From Bacillota bacterium (GTDB taxonomy: Bacteria > Bacillota > Desulfotomaculia > Desulfotomaculales > Desulfallaceae), in NCBI GenBank assembly GCA_009781965.1, contig WQUS01000344.1, positions 1-9,059 on the forward strand: a stretch of DNA of 9,059 nucleotides. The letters are read 5' to 3'. Below the pieces are notes generated by a model. That model did not search any database and was not told the origin of the DNA. It saw only the letters and a program-made list of their open reading frames with translations. Shown piece after piece: positions 1 through 5,413 of this stretch. Each line of letters starts with the position of its first letter. Position 1 is the stretch's first letter. Position numbers and translations under genes: made by a program.

Positions 1-1
1 T

Positions 2-544
2 GTTTACCGGACCTTTACCGGCGGCGCCGCTGCAGGCGAGGACTGTGCTCCGGACCCCCTTTACCTGGCCCGCCGTCACGATGAGCCACCCCTGTTCAGA
101 GTGCTGCTGCAGGTGATCCTGGCTTTCGCCGGCATTATCGGGGGCGCGAAACTGTTTGTCGGCGGTATCGAACACCTGTCTGCCGGTTTGGGCGCTTCGC
201 CCCTTTTAATTGCGCTGCTTGTAGCCCCGGTGGCTACGGAGATGCCGGAGAAACTTAACAGTATCATTTGGCTTTCCCAACGGAAGGATACTTTGGCGAT
301 TGGCAATATCACCGGCGCCATGGTGTTCCAAAGCTCCATTATCCCGGCTGTCGGTATCGCCCTGACTCCTTGGCAGCTCAGCCCGGTGGCGCTGCTGAGC
401 GCTGTTCTGGCTCTGGCTTCGGCCTTGCTGATCTATCTGCTGATTCGTTGGTGCGGTTATTTGAACAGTTGGGTGATCTTTTGCAGCGGCGGGTTATTTT
501 ATGCCGGTTACGTGCTGGCTATAGCGATGGGATGGATTATCTAG
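2..544 (+). CDS. Sodium/calcium exchanger family protein, C-terminal part (5' end outside window)
   Basis: The frame is open from the first bases of the window to the TAG at 542-544, so the start lies upstream and about 180 residues are visible. The fragment begins with a short hydrophilic stretch, then runs into hydrophobic helices (VLLQVILAFAGIIGGAKLF onward). It contains a recognisable alpha-repeat of the CaCA cation antiporter family: PVATEMPEK (the Glu codon at 248-250 is the expected ion ligand), then KDTLAIGNITGAMVFQSS. These correspond to the GTSLPE and GNVVGSNIFN consensus of ordinary exchangers, so this looks like the second alpha-repeat plus the final transmembrane helices. The ATEMPEK/GAMVFQ wording departs from the textbook motif; I believe it is a subfamily trait, not decay, because the frame is intact and highly hydrophobic. 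The likely role is membrane exchange of Ca2+ or another cation for Na+ or H+. The substrate cannot be told from this fragment. The stop codon abuts the ribosome binding site of the next gene. Confidence 0.85.
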   Translation, partial: VYRTFTGGAAAGEDCAPDPLYLARRHDEPPLFRVLLQVILAFAGIIGGAKLFVGGIEHLSAGLGASPLLIALLVAPVATEMPEKLNSIIWLSQRKDTLAIGNITGAMVFQSSIIPAVGIALTPWQLSPVALLSAVLALASALLIYLLIRWCGYLNSWVIFCSGGLFYAGYVLAIAMGWII

Positions 545-548
545 GAGG
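543..548 (+). promoter_or_regulatory. Ribosome binding site fixing a TTG start for the RidA-family gene
   Basis: AGGAGG at 543-548 is a full Shine-Dalgarno sequence that overlaps the stop codon of the preceding gene. It sits 8 nt before TTG 557. The GTG at 548-550 is in frame but lies on the end of the Shine-Dalgarno itself, so it cannot be the start. Confidence 0.8.
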
Positions 549-556
549 TGCTGGTT

Positions 557-1012
557 TTGCAGCCTAGCGAGAAAATCGCCGCGTTGGGATTAACCATTCC
601 GCCGGCGCCGCGCCCGGTGGCGGCTTATGTGCCGGGCGTACTGGTGGATGGTTTGGCGTACATATCCGGTCAGTTGCCTTTAGTGGACGGCGAACTGAAG
701 TATGCCGGCCGGGTGGGTGATGAACGGACTGCGGAGGAAGGCTATGCCGCCGCGCGGATTTGTGTTTTAAACTGTCTGGCGGTGGCCGCCGAGCTGGCCG
801 GCGGTATCGACCGGATTCGGCAGGTGGTTAAGGTTACCGGATTCGTCAGCAGCGCCCCCGGGTTTACCGGCCAAGCGGGGGTGCTGAACGGCGCCTCCGA
901 ATTATTGGGGGAAATTTTCGGTGCGGCCGGCCAACATGCCCGGGCCGCCGTAGGCGTGGTTGAGTTACCTTTGGGCGCCGCCGTGGAAGTGGAGATGATT
1001 GTAAAAATATAA
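557..1012 (+). CDS. RidA (YjgF/YER057c/UK114) family protein
   Basis: This 151-residue cytosolic protein matches the RidA family in length and layout. The N-terminus MQPSEKIAALGLTIPPAP is followed by PVAAYVPGVLVDGLAYISGQLP, the typical beta-strand entry with the SGQ(L/I)P motif. Near the C-terminus ARAAVGVVELPLGAAVEVEMI carries an arginine (R129, codon 941) in the position of the substrate-binding arginine of true RidA enzymes. Classical RidA hydrolyses reactive enamine/imine intermediates of PLP enzymes to 2-oxo acids and ammonia as a trimer. The length (about 150 against about 130) and the N-terminal PPAPRPVAAYVP stretch fit the longer RidA-like subgroup whose substrates are less well known, so I give no gene symbol. 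The TTG start is chosen from the AGGAGG at 543-548. The 12-nt gap to the exchanger gene implies cotranscription with it, not with the mre genes. Confidence 0.88.
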   Translation: MQPSEKIAALGLTIPPAPRPVAAYVPGVLVDGLAYISGQLPLVDGELKYAGRVGDERTAEEGYAAARICVLNCLAVAAELAGGIDRIRQVVKVTGFVSSAPGFTGQAGVLNGASELLGEIFGAAGQHARAAVGVVELPLGAAVEVEMIVKI

Positions 1013-1044
1013 TTTTCCCCGGCGCCGAAAAAAGACGATAAATG

Positions 1045-1058
1045 TGCTAAAATATAAT
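1045..1058 (+). promoter_or_regulatory. Possible extended -10 promoter ahead of the DUF4321/maf/mre operon
   Basis: TGCTAAAAT at 1045-1053 matches an extended -10 element (TGnTAnAAT), and an overlapping TATAAT lies at 1053-1058. I find no good -35 hexamer at 16-18 nt upstream, so the call rests on the -10 alone. It lies in the 137-bp gap after the RidA gene, the only spacer of useful size before the elongation genes, which would leave a leader of roughly 85-100 nt. Confidence 0.35.
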
Positions 1059-1137
1059 GGTGTGAAATAAGTGGATAAAATGGCAGGATAAAAAGCCGCC
1101 CGTCGCCCGTCGGGATCGGCATTGGGATCACAATTTT

Positions 1138-1141
1138 GGAG
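1138..1141 (+). promoter_or_regulatory. Ribosome binding site fixing a TTG start for the DUF4321 gene
   Basis: GGAG at 1138-1141 (context TTTTGGAGTGG) lies 8 nt before TTG 1150. The in-frame GTG at 1141-1143 overlaps this site and is unlikely to be used. Confidence 0.6.
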
Positions 1142-1149
1142 TGGTTATA

Positions 1150-1407
1150 TTGAATAAAGGTTATCGCGCTTCGCACAGACCTTGGGTTTTGTTTCTGTTG
1201 CTGCTGGTCGGCGCTTTAGCCGGCAGCGCGCTTAATGACACTTTGGCTAAATTGCTGCCGTTGCTGTCTTCCACCGGTAATATTGGTTTGAAGCCGGTAA
1301 CCTTGGATTTGCATTTTATGCAGTTGACCGTTGGTTTGCTGGTGAATCTGGGCCCGCTTACCGTGGTGGGCTTAATCATCGGCTATCTGGTTTACCGCCG
1401 GGTGTGA
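1150..1407 (+). CDS. Small two-helix membrane protein, DUF4321 type
   Basis: This 85-residue protein has a basic, polar N-terminus (MNKGYRASHR), one hydrophobic helix at about residues 10-27 (PWVLFLLLLVGALAGSALND), a polar extracytoplasmic or cytoplasmic loop, and a second helix at about 62-80 (LLVNLGPLTVVGLIIGYLVY) ending in YRRV. Size, two-helix layout and the basic-then-PWVLFLLL opening resemble DUF4321 proteins, which are often found just ahead of maf-radC-mreB in Clostridia-type genomes. I recognise this from pattern and context; no function is established. By position it could be an accessory of the elongation machinery, which is inference only. A 55-nt gap separates it from maf, with no obvious terminator, so it probably heads the same operon. 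The TTG start follows from the GGAG at 1138-1141. Confidence 0.75.
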   Translation: MNKGYRASHRPWVLFLLLLVGALAGSALNDTLAKLLPLLSSTGNIGLKPVTLDLHFMQLTVGLLVNLGPLTVVGLIIGYLVYRRV

Positions 1408-1462
1408 GCAAGTTTTAATTTGTAAAACAAGTGCGGCCAGGCCATGGGGGATAAGGGTAAAA

Positions 1463-2056
1463 TTGCCTAAAATCTATTTGGCTTCTTCATCGCCACGCAG
1501 GCGTGACATCTTGAATTTAATCCGGTTGCCTCATCTGGTGTTGGATATTGACGTGGATGAATCTGTGCCGCCGGCCATGAGCGCGCCGGAACAGGTGGAA
1601 TTGCTGTCCAGTCGCAAAGCCGCCTATGCTGTCCGCCTGTTGTCCCATGGGCTGGTGATTGCCGCCGACACTGTGGTAGCGCTGGATGGGGAGGTACTGG
1701 GCAAACCGGCGGACGAAGCTAAGGCGTTGGGGATGTTGGAGCGGCTGCAGGGACGTACCCATGAGGTTTTTACCGGCGTGACGGTGTGGGATATCGCGGT
1801 CGGGCGGGCGGTTACCGGCCATGAGCATACCGAGGTGACGATGCGGGCCGCCGGGCGGGAAGAATTGCTCAAGTATATTGCGACCGGCGAACCGATGGAC
1901 AAGGCCGGAGCGTATGGGATTCAGGGACTGGGTTCCGTTTTGATCACCGGGATCCGGGGCTGCTACTTCAACGTGATGGGACTGCCTGTGTATAAGCTGA
2001 CCCGGATGCTCAAGGAGCTGGGTATTGATGTCAGCGAGTACTGGAGGGAATCTTAG
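1463..2056 (+). CDS. maf: Maf-family nucleotide pyrophosphatase (dTTP/UTP pyrophosphatase type)
   Basis: This 197-residue cytosolic enzyme hydrolyses the alpha-beta phosphate bond of nucleoside triphosphates to the monophosphate and pyrophosphate. The family acts on dTTP, UTP and modified pyrimidine nucleotides, and in Bacillus overexpression of maf blocks septation. All family motifs are present: LASSSPRRRDIL at residues 6-17, AADTVV with the catalytic-base aspartate D69, LGKPADEAKA with K81, and GEPMDKAGAYGIQG around D146. The last motif is the form typical of the YhdE/Maf (dTTP/UTP) branch rather than the YceF (7-methyl-GTP) branch. The start is TTG 1463, supported by AAGGGT at 1453-1458 and by the motif lying only six residues in; no better start is near. 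The 3' end overlaps the start of radC, consistent with translational coupling. Confidence 0.93.
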   Translation: MPKIYLASSSPRRRDILNLIRLPHLVLDIDVDESVPPAMSAPEQVELLSSRKAAYAVRLLSHGLVIAADTVVALDGEVLGKPADEAKALGMLERLQGRTHEVFTGVTVWDIAVGRAVTGHEHTEVTMRAAGREELLKYIATGEPMDKAGAYGIQGLGSVLITGIRGCYFNVMGLPVYKLTRMLKELGIDVSEYWRES

Positions 2057-2753
2057 GCAAGGGCGGGACCAATACCGGGTCGCCATCAGGGACATGCCTG
2101 AGGGGTTGCGTCCCAGGGAAAGGCTTTTAAAGGTCGGAGCGCAGTTTTTATCGGACGTCGAACTATTAGCCATTATGCTGCGTACCGGCAGTGCCGATGC
2201 CAGCGCGATTGATCTGGCGGCCGGATTGTTGGGTCATTTTGGCGGGCTCAGACAGCTATTGGATGCTTCTGTCGAGGAATTGAGCGTGTTTAAGGGCGTT
2301 GGGCCGGCTAAAGTGGCTCAGATTAAAGCCGCACTGGAGTTGGGCCGGCGGATTGCCATGAGCACAGCCTTGGAGAAGCCGGCGATTAAGTCGCCGGAGA
2401 ACGCCGCCGCTTTGGTGATGGAGGAAATGCGTCATCTGGATCGGGAACATTTTTGGGCCTTGCTTTTAAATACGAAAAACCAGGTGTTGGCCAAAGAAGT
2501 AATTTCCATTGGGACGCTGAACTTTTCAGCGATTCATCCGCGGGAATTGTTTAAAGCGGCTATTAAGCGCAGCGCCGCCGGGGTAATTCTGGTGCACAAC
2601 CACCCCAGCGGGGATCCGGCGCCCAGCCGCCAGGATATTGAGGCTACCGCCAGATTGGTGGAGGCGGGAAACATTATCGGGATTGAAGTCTTAGATCATC
2701 TGGTTGTGGGGGATAATAAATTCATTAGTTTTAAAGCCCAGGGGTTGTTGTAA
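2028..2753 (+). CDS. radC: RadC / JAB domain protein (DNA repair protein RadC family)
   Basis: This 241-residue protein has the two parts usual for RadC. An N-terminal region with a helix-hairpin-helix (LSVFKGVGPAKVAQIKAALELGRRI, about residues 82-106) follows the opening IRDMPEGLRPRERLL. A C-terminal JAMM/MPN metalloprotease-like domain has the motif HNHPSGDPAPSRQD, with H190, H192, S194 and D196 as expected zinc-site residues. The repair role after which the gene was named is doubtful in the literature; the biochemical function is unresolved. The start is set by AAGGAG at 2012-2017, 10 nt before ATG 2028. TTG 2025, 7 nt from the same site, is an equally plausible one-residue extension. ATG 2094 would cut into the conserved opening. 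The start lies inside maf, overlapping by 29 nt. A 17-bp tandem duplication straddles the stop codon. Confidence 0.93.
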   Translation: MSASTGGNLRQGRDQYRVAIRDMPEGLRPRERLLKVGAQFLSDVELLAIMLRTGSADASAIDLAAGLLGHFGGLRQLLDASVEELSVFKGVGPAKVAQIKAALELGRRIAMSTALEKPAIKSPENAAALVMEEMRHLDREHFWALLLNTKNQVLAKEVISIGTLNFSAIHPRELFKAAIKRSAAGVILVHNHPSGDPAPSRQDIEATARLVEAGNIIGIEVLDHLVVGDNKFISFKAQGLL

Positions 2754-2780
2754 ACGAGTGATTGTTGTAAACAAGTGATT
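2745..2780 (+). repeat. Tandem 17-bp duplication across the radC stop codon
   Basis: TTGTTGTAAACGAGTGATT (2745-2763) is repeated as TTGTTGTAAACAAGTGATT (2762-2780) with a 17-bp period and one mismatch (G2756 against A2773). The first copy contains the radC stop TAA at 2751-2753, so the stop is duplicated in the 50-nt spacer before mreB. Confidence 0.85.
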
Positions 2781-2803
2781 AATGTAGAGAGAGGTGCCGA
2801 TAG

Positions 2804-3835
2804 ATGCGGTTTTCGATTTTTTCCAAAGATATGGGCATTGACTTGGGAACCGCCAATTCTTTGGTTTATGTGAAGGGCCGGGGGATAGTGCTGCGGGAAC
2901 CGTCGGTAGTGGCCATTCAACGGGATAACGACCATGTGCTGGCGGTGGGGGAAGAGGCCAAGCAGATGATTGGCCGTACCCCGGGCAATATTGTGGCCAT
3001 TCGCCCCATGAAGGACGGAGTGATTGCCGACTTTGACGTGACCCAGAGCATGATCAGGTATTTTATTAACAAGGCCTTGCGCAAAGGGTCCTTTTTGATC
3101 AGACCCCGGGTGGTCGTTTCGGTGCCTTCGGGGGTTACCGCGGTGGAGGAACGGGCAGTGCGCGAAGCGGCGCTGCAAGCCGGCGCCCGTGAAGCTTATC
3201 TGATTGAGGAACCCATGGCGGCGTCTATTGGGGCCGGATTGCCGGTACATGAGCCAACGGGGAATATGATTGTGGATATCGGCGGCGGTACCACCGAAGT
3301 GGCGGTTATTTCGCTGGGTGGGATTGTCAACAGCCGTTCGATCCGGATTGCCGGGGATGAAATGGATGAAGCGATTATCCAGCATGTTAAAAAGGCTTAC
3401 AACCTGATGATTGGCGAACGCACCGCCGAGGAAATTAAAATTGAAATTGGCACCGCTTATCCGCTGGAAGAAGTCGAGACCTATGAGATCAGGGGCCGGG
3501 ACTTGATTAGCGGTTTGCCCAAAACAATTGAGATTACCTCGGAGGAAATACACAAAGCTCTCTTCGAGCCGGTATCCAGCATCCTGGAAGCGATCAAAAA
3601 CACTTTGGAAATAACCCCGCCTGAGCTGGCGGCGGATATTATGGATCGAGGCATTGTGATGGCCGGCGGCGGTTCGCTGCTGCGCAGCCTGGACCGGCTG
3701 GTCAGCGAGCAAACGGGTATGCCGGTACATATGGCCGAAGCTCCGTTGCTGGCCGTGGCTTACGGCACCGGGCGGGTGCTGGAGAATATTGATATCCTGC
3801 GTAAAGTGCTGATTCATCCCAGAAGATTGGCTTAA
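2804..3835 (+). CDS. mreB: Rod shape-determining protein MreB (bacterial actin)
   Basis: This 343-residue ATP-binding actin homologue polymerises on the inner membrane face and organises lateral-wall synthesis with MreC, MreD, RodA and PBP2. The nucleotide pocket is complete: phosphate-1 DLGTANSLVYVKGRG from D13, phosphate-2 VDIGGGTTEVAVISLGG from D158, and the adenosine motif MAGGGSLLRSLDRL from M286. The N-terminus MRFSIFSKDMGIDLG is short and amphipathic, as in Gram-positive MreBs that bind membrane directly. Length and start are standard, with GAGAGGTG at 2788-2795 about 8 nt before ATG 2804. The neighbours are radC 50 nt upstream and, after an unusually long repeat-rich gap of 201 nt, mreC. 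A perfect 9-bp tandem duplication straddles the stop codon. Mbl or MreBH are alternatives by sequence, but the mreCD context favours MreB. Confidence 0.97.
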   Translation: MRFSIFSKDMGIDLGTANSLVYVKGRGIVLREPSVVAIQRDNDHVLAVGEEAKQMIGRTPGNIVAIRPMKDGVIADFDVTQSMIRYFINKALRKGSFLIRPRVVVSVPSGVTAVEERAVREAALQAGAREAYLIEEPMAASIGAGLPVHEPTGNMIVDIGGGTTEVAVISLGGIVNSRSIRIAGDEMDEAIIQHVKKAYNLMIGERTAEEIKIEIGTAYPLEEVETYEIRGRDLISGLPKTIEITSEEIHKALFEPVSSILEAIKNTLEITPPELAADIMDRGIVMAGGGSLLRSLDRLVSEQTGMPVHMAEAPLLAVAYGTGRVLENIDILRKVLIHPRRLA

Positions 3836-3845
3836 TTGGCTTAAT
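3826..3845 (+). repeat. Tandem 9-bp duplication across the mreB stop codon
   Basis: ATTGGCTTA at 3826-3834 is followed directly by an identical ATTGGCTTA at 3835-3843 and then AT, giving 20 bp of perfect 9-bp periodicity. The mreB stop TAA (3833-3835) is reproduced at 3842-3844. Confidence 0.85.
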
Positions 3846-3847
3846 AG

Positions 3848-4001
3848 ATTACTGTTCTCGCGTTACTGTTTAGCATCGAGCGGCACGCAAAACCGTTAAC
3901 CGTGCGCTCATGCTCTCCGAGAAATCGCTTACGGTTAACGGTTTTGCGTACCGTATTCACTTTGAGTATTACTGTTACTGTTCCGTTACTGTTTAGCATC
4001 G
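3848..4001 (+). repeat. Direct-repeat-flanked palindromic element between mreB and mreC
   Basis: An 18-bp perfect direct repeat, CGTTACTGTTTAGCATCG, occurs at 3861-3878 and 3984-4001 (123 bp apart). Each copy is preceded by ATTACTGTT (3848-3856 and 3968-3976), so the repeats are really about 31-34 bp long with a small internal length difference. Between them lies a perfect 19-bp inverted repeat (3885-3903 with 3931-3949). The octamer TTACTGTT occurs five times, at 3849, 3863, 3969, 3975 and 3986. The arrangement resembles a small non-autonomous repeat element or a duplicated regulatory module. It contains no plausible gene: the in-frame open stretch from GTG 3902 into mreC is a by-product of the repeat. 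Removing one 123-bp period would leave a 78-bp mreB-mreC spacer. Confidence 0.7.
3885..3949 (+). repeat. Perfect 19-bp inverted repeat with 27-nt loop
   Basis: The left arm ACGCAAAACCGTTAACCGT (3885-3903) is exactly complementary to the right arm ACGGTTAACGGTTTTGCGT (3931-3949). After one mismatch (3884/3950) three further pairs form (3881-3883 with 3951-3953). The 27-nt loop contains TCTC/GAGA at 3914-3917 and 3919-3922. No U-run follows the right arm (TACCGTATTC), so it is not an intrinsic terminator. In the mreB-mreC transcript it would form a strong stem-loop. Confidence 0.88.
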
Positions 4002-4017
4002 CTGAAACACCTGCGCC

Positions 4018-4028
4018 GGAGGAAGGTG
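4018..4028 (+). promoter_or_regulatory. Ribosome binding site fixing the mreC start at GTG 4037
   Basis: The purine-rich GGAGGAAGGTG offers two overlapping Shine-Dalgarno matches. AAGGTG (4023-4028) is 8 nt from GTG 4037, and GGAGG (4018-4022) is 14 nt away. No comparable site precedes the in-frame GTG at 3902, which would sit in the palindrome. Confidence 0.75.
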
Positions 4029-4036
4029 ACCGTTAC

Positions 4037-4879
4037 GTGTCCGGCCTGTCTACGGGAAAAAAACTGTTATTATTAGGTCTTTTGCTGGTGGTGGTCGTGA
4101 CCGCCCTGCGTTATTCCGTGGGCGGCATGGGGCGGTTTAGTCCGCTGGCTTCCTCGCTGCGGGACATTTTGTCTCCGATCCAGAGGGGCATGATGATTGC
4201 CGGGCGGGAGCTGGGCGACTTTATTGCCACGCCCGGCAGATTGATTGGCTTAACCAAACGTTATCAACAGCTGGAGGAACAGAACAGTCAGCTGGAGAGC
4301 CAGTTGCTGCAGTTTAAAGAAATCAGCGAAGAAAACAGCAGGCTAAAAGGAATGCTTGATTTCAGCACGAACATGGCGTCCCAAATGACCACCAAGGCCG
4401 CCGCGGTAACCGGGCGGGATTATGGCAACTGGTTGGGCACGATTACCATTAATAAAGGCGCCGCCCAGGGCATCAACAGCAATATGGCCGTGATTACGCC
4501 CGCGGGGCTGGTAGGCCGGGTGACCAGGGTGTCCAAGAATACCGCGGAAGTGCTTTTAATTACCGATTCCCGCAGCGGGGTGGGCAGTATGGTACAGGAG
4601 ACCCGTGCTCCGGGTATTGTGGAAGGAGTCTCCGGAGGCAAGGGCAGTTTAGTGGTGGTGAATATCCCGCCGGATTTGACGCCCAGCCCTGGCGATCGAG
4701 TGATTACTTCCGGCTTGGACGGCAGTATCTTTCCCAAAGGTATTCCCATCGGCACAGTGCGGAATGTGCGCAAAGACGAAGCGGGATTGTTTAAAATGGC
4801 TGATGTTGAGCCCTACGTTGATTTTAACCGGCTGGAGGAAGTGCTCGTAGTTACTTCTCTTACACTGAAAACGCCCTGA
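4037..4879 (+). CDS. mreC: Rod shape-determining protein MreC
   Basis: This 280-residue bitopic membrane protein of the elongasome bridges MreB inside and PBP2 outside. It has a short cytoplasmic N-terminus (MSGLSTGKK), one membrane anchor at about residues 10-27 (LLLLGLLLVVVVTALRYS), a coiled coil at about 72-112 (TKRYQQLEEQNSQLESQL and following, typical dimerisation region), and then the beta-rich MreC domain. Family landmarks are AAVTGRDYGNWLGTITINKG, GLVGRVTRVSKNTAEVLLITD and SGLDGSIFPKGIPIGTV. The frame stays open upstream to GTG 3902, which would add 45 residues. I reject that extension because it is encoded by the repeat element and lacks a ribosome binding site, whereas 4037 follows GGAGGAAGGTG at the right distance and puts the anchor at the usual place. 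mreD begins 16 nt after the stop. Confidence 0.95.
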   Translation: MSGLSTGKKLLLLGLLLVVVVTALRYSVGGMGRFSPLASSLRDILSPIQRGMMIAGRELGDFIATPGRLIGLTKRYQQLEEQNSQLESQLLQFKEISEENSRLKGMLDFSTNMASQMTTKAAAVTGRDYGNWLGTITINKGAAQGINSNMAVITPAGLVGRVTRVSKNTAEVLLITDSRSGVGSMVQETRAPGIVEGVSGGKGSLVVVNIPPDLTPSPGDRVITSGLDGSIFPKGIPIGTVRNVRKDEAGLFKMADVEPYVDFNRLEEVLVVTSLTLKTP

Positions 4880-4895
4880 TGCCGGAGGTGTTTCG

Positions 4896-5396
4896 ATGCG
4901 TGCCCTTTATTTCCCGGTGTTGGTGCTGGGGTTTGTATTATTGCAGTTCACGGCACTGAACTTTATTGCCATCAACGGCGTTAAGCCAGATTTAGTGCTG
5001 ATACTGGTGATTTTAAACGGCTTCTTTCTTGGTACCAGGGAGGGAGCCTTTTGGGGTTTTATAGGCGGCATATTGCAGGACCTGATTGGCGGCGGTTATT
5101 TTGGCCTTTACGCGCTCACTGGCATGGCGGCCGGTTACCTGGGCGGTTTGGCCGAGGGACGCTTGTACCGCGAAAGCCGTTTAATTGGCGCCGGTTTGGT
5201 CGGGGCTTGTACTTTTGGCGCGCAGCTGTTGTTTTATCTGCTGCTGTTGCTGCTGAATGTGCGGGTGTCTCTGTTGCACGCGCTGACCGGGGTTATCGGG
5301 CCGGTTTCTGTTTACAATGCGCTGGTGGCGCTTATTTGTTATGGACTCTTTTATCGATTGCGCCGTTCGGGACTGCTTGGCGACGGATATTTTTAA
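4896..5396 (+). CDS. mreD: Rod shape-determining protein MreD
   Basis: This 166-residue polytopic membrane protein is the MreC partner in the elongasome. Almost the whole chain is hydrophobic and could form five to six helices. The first is YFPVLVLGFVLLQFTALNF, and the family-typical segment VKPDLVLILVILNGFFLGTREGAFWGFIGGILQDL (about residues 29-63) follows it. The G-rich GFIGGILQDLIGGG is characteristic: MreD/YrxD-type proteins carry a similar GxxxGxxxD stretch. The start ATG 4896 has GGAGG at 4884-4888, 7 nt away, and the protein length is normal for the family (about 160-180). It lies 16 nt after mreC and 17 nt before mrdA, in a tight operon. Confidence 0.94.
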   Translation: MRALYFPVLVLGFVLLQFTALNFIAINGVKPDLVLILVILNGFFLGTREGAFWGFIGGILQDLIGGGYFGLYALTGMAAGYLGGLAEGRLYRESRLIGAGLVGACTFGAQLLFYLLLLLLNVRVSLLHALTGVIGPVSVYNALVALICYGLFYRLRRSGLLGDGYF

Positions 5397-5413
5397 AGGA
5401 AAGCGGGAAGTGT

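Noticed and set aside
1013..1035. TTTTCCCCGGCGCCGAAAA as a terminator after the RidA gene
   Set aside because: The dyad is imperfect, centred on GGCGCC with no usable loop, and no T-run follows on the + strand.
2696..3817. Long open frame on the - strand (373 codons) opposite mreB
   Set aside because: It lies antisense to an unmistakable MreB, reads as a histidine/asparagine/glutamine-rich shadow, shows no known motif, and its start has no convincing ribosome binding site.
3885..3949. mreB-mreC inverted repeat as an intrinsic terminator
   Set aside because: No T-run follows either arm, the loop is 27 nt long, and mreC and mreD need to be read from upstream.
3848..4001. Repeats between mreB and mreC as a CRISPR array
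   Set aside because: There are only two long repeat copies, the interval between them contains a palindrome rather than a spacer series, and no cas genes are near.
5051..5413. In-frame upstream extension of mrdA across mreD
   Set aside because: It would overlap nearly all of mreD in another frame. ATG 5414 gives the expected basic N-terminus plus anchor, so the extension is a chance open frame.
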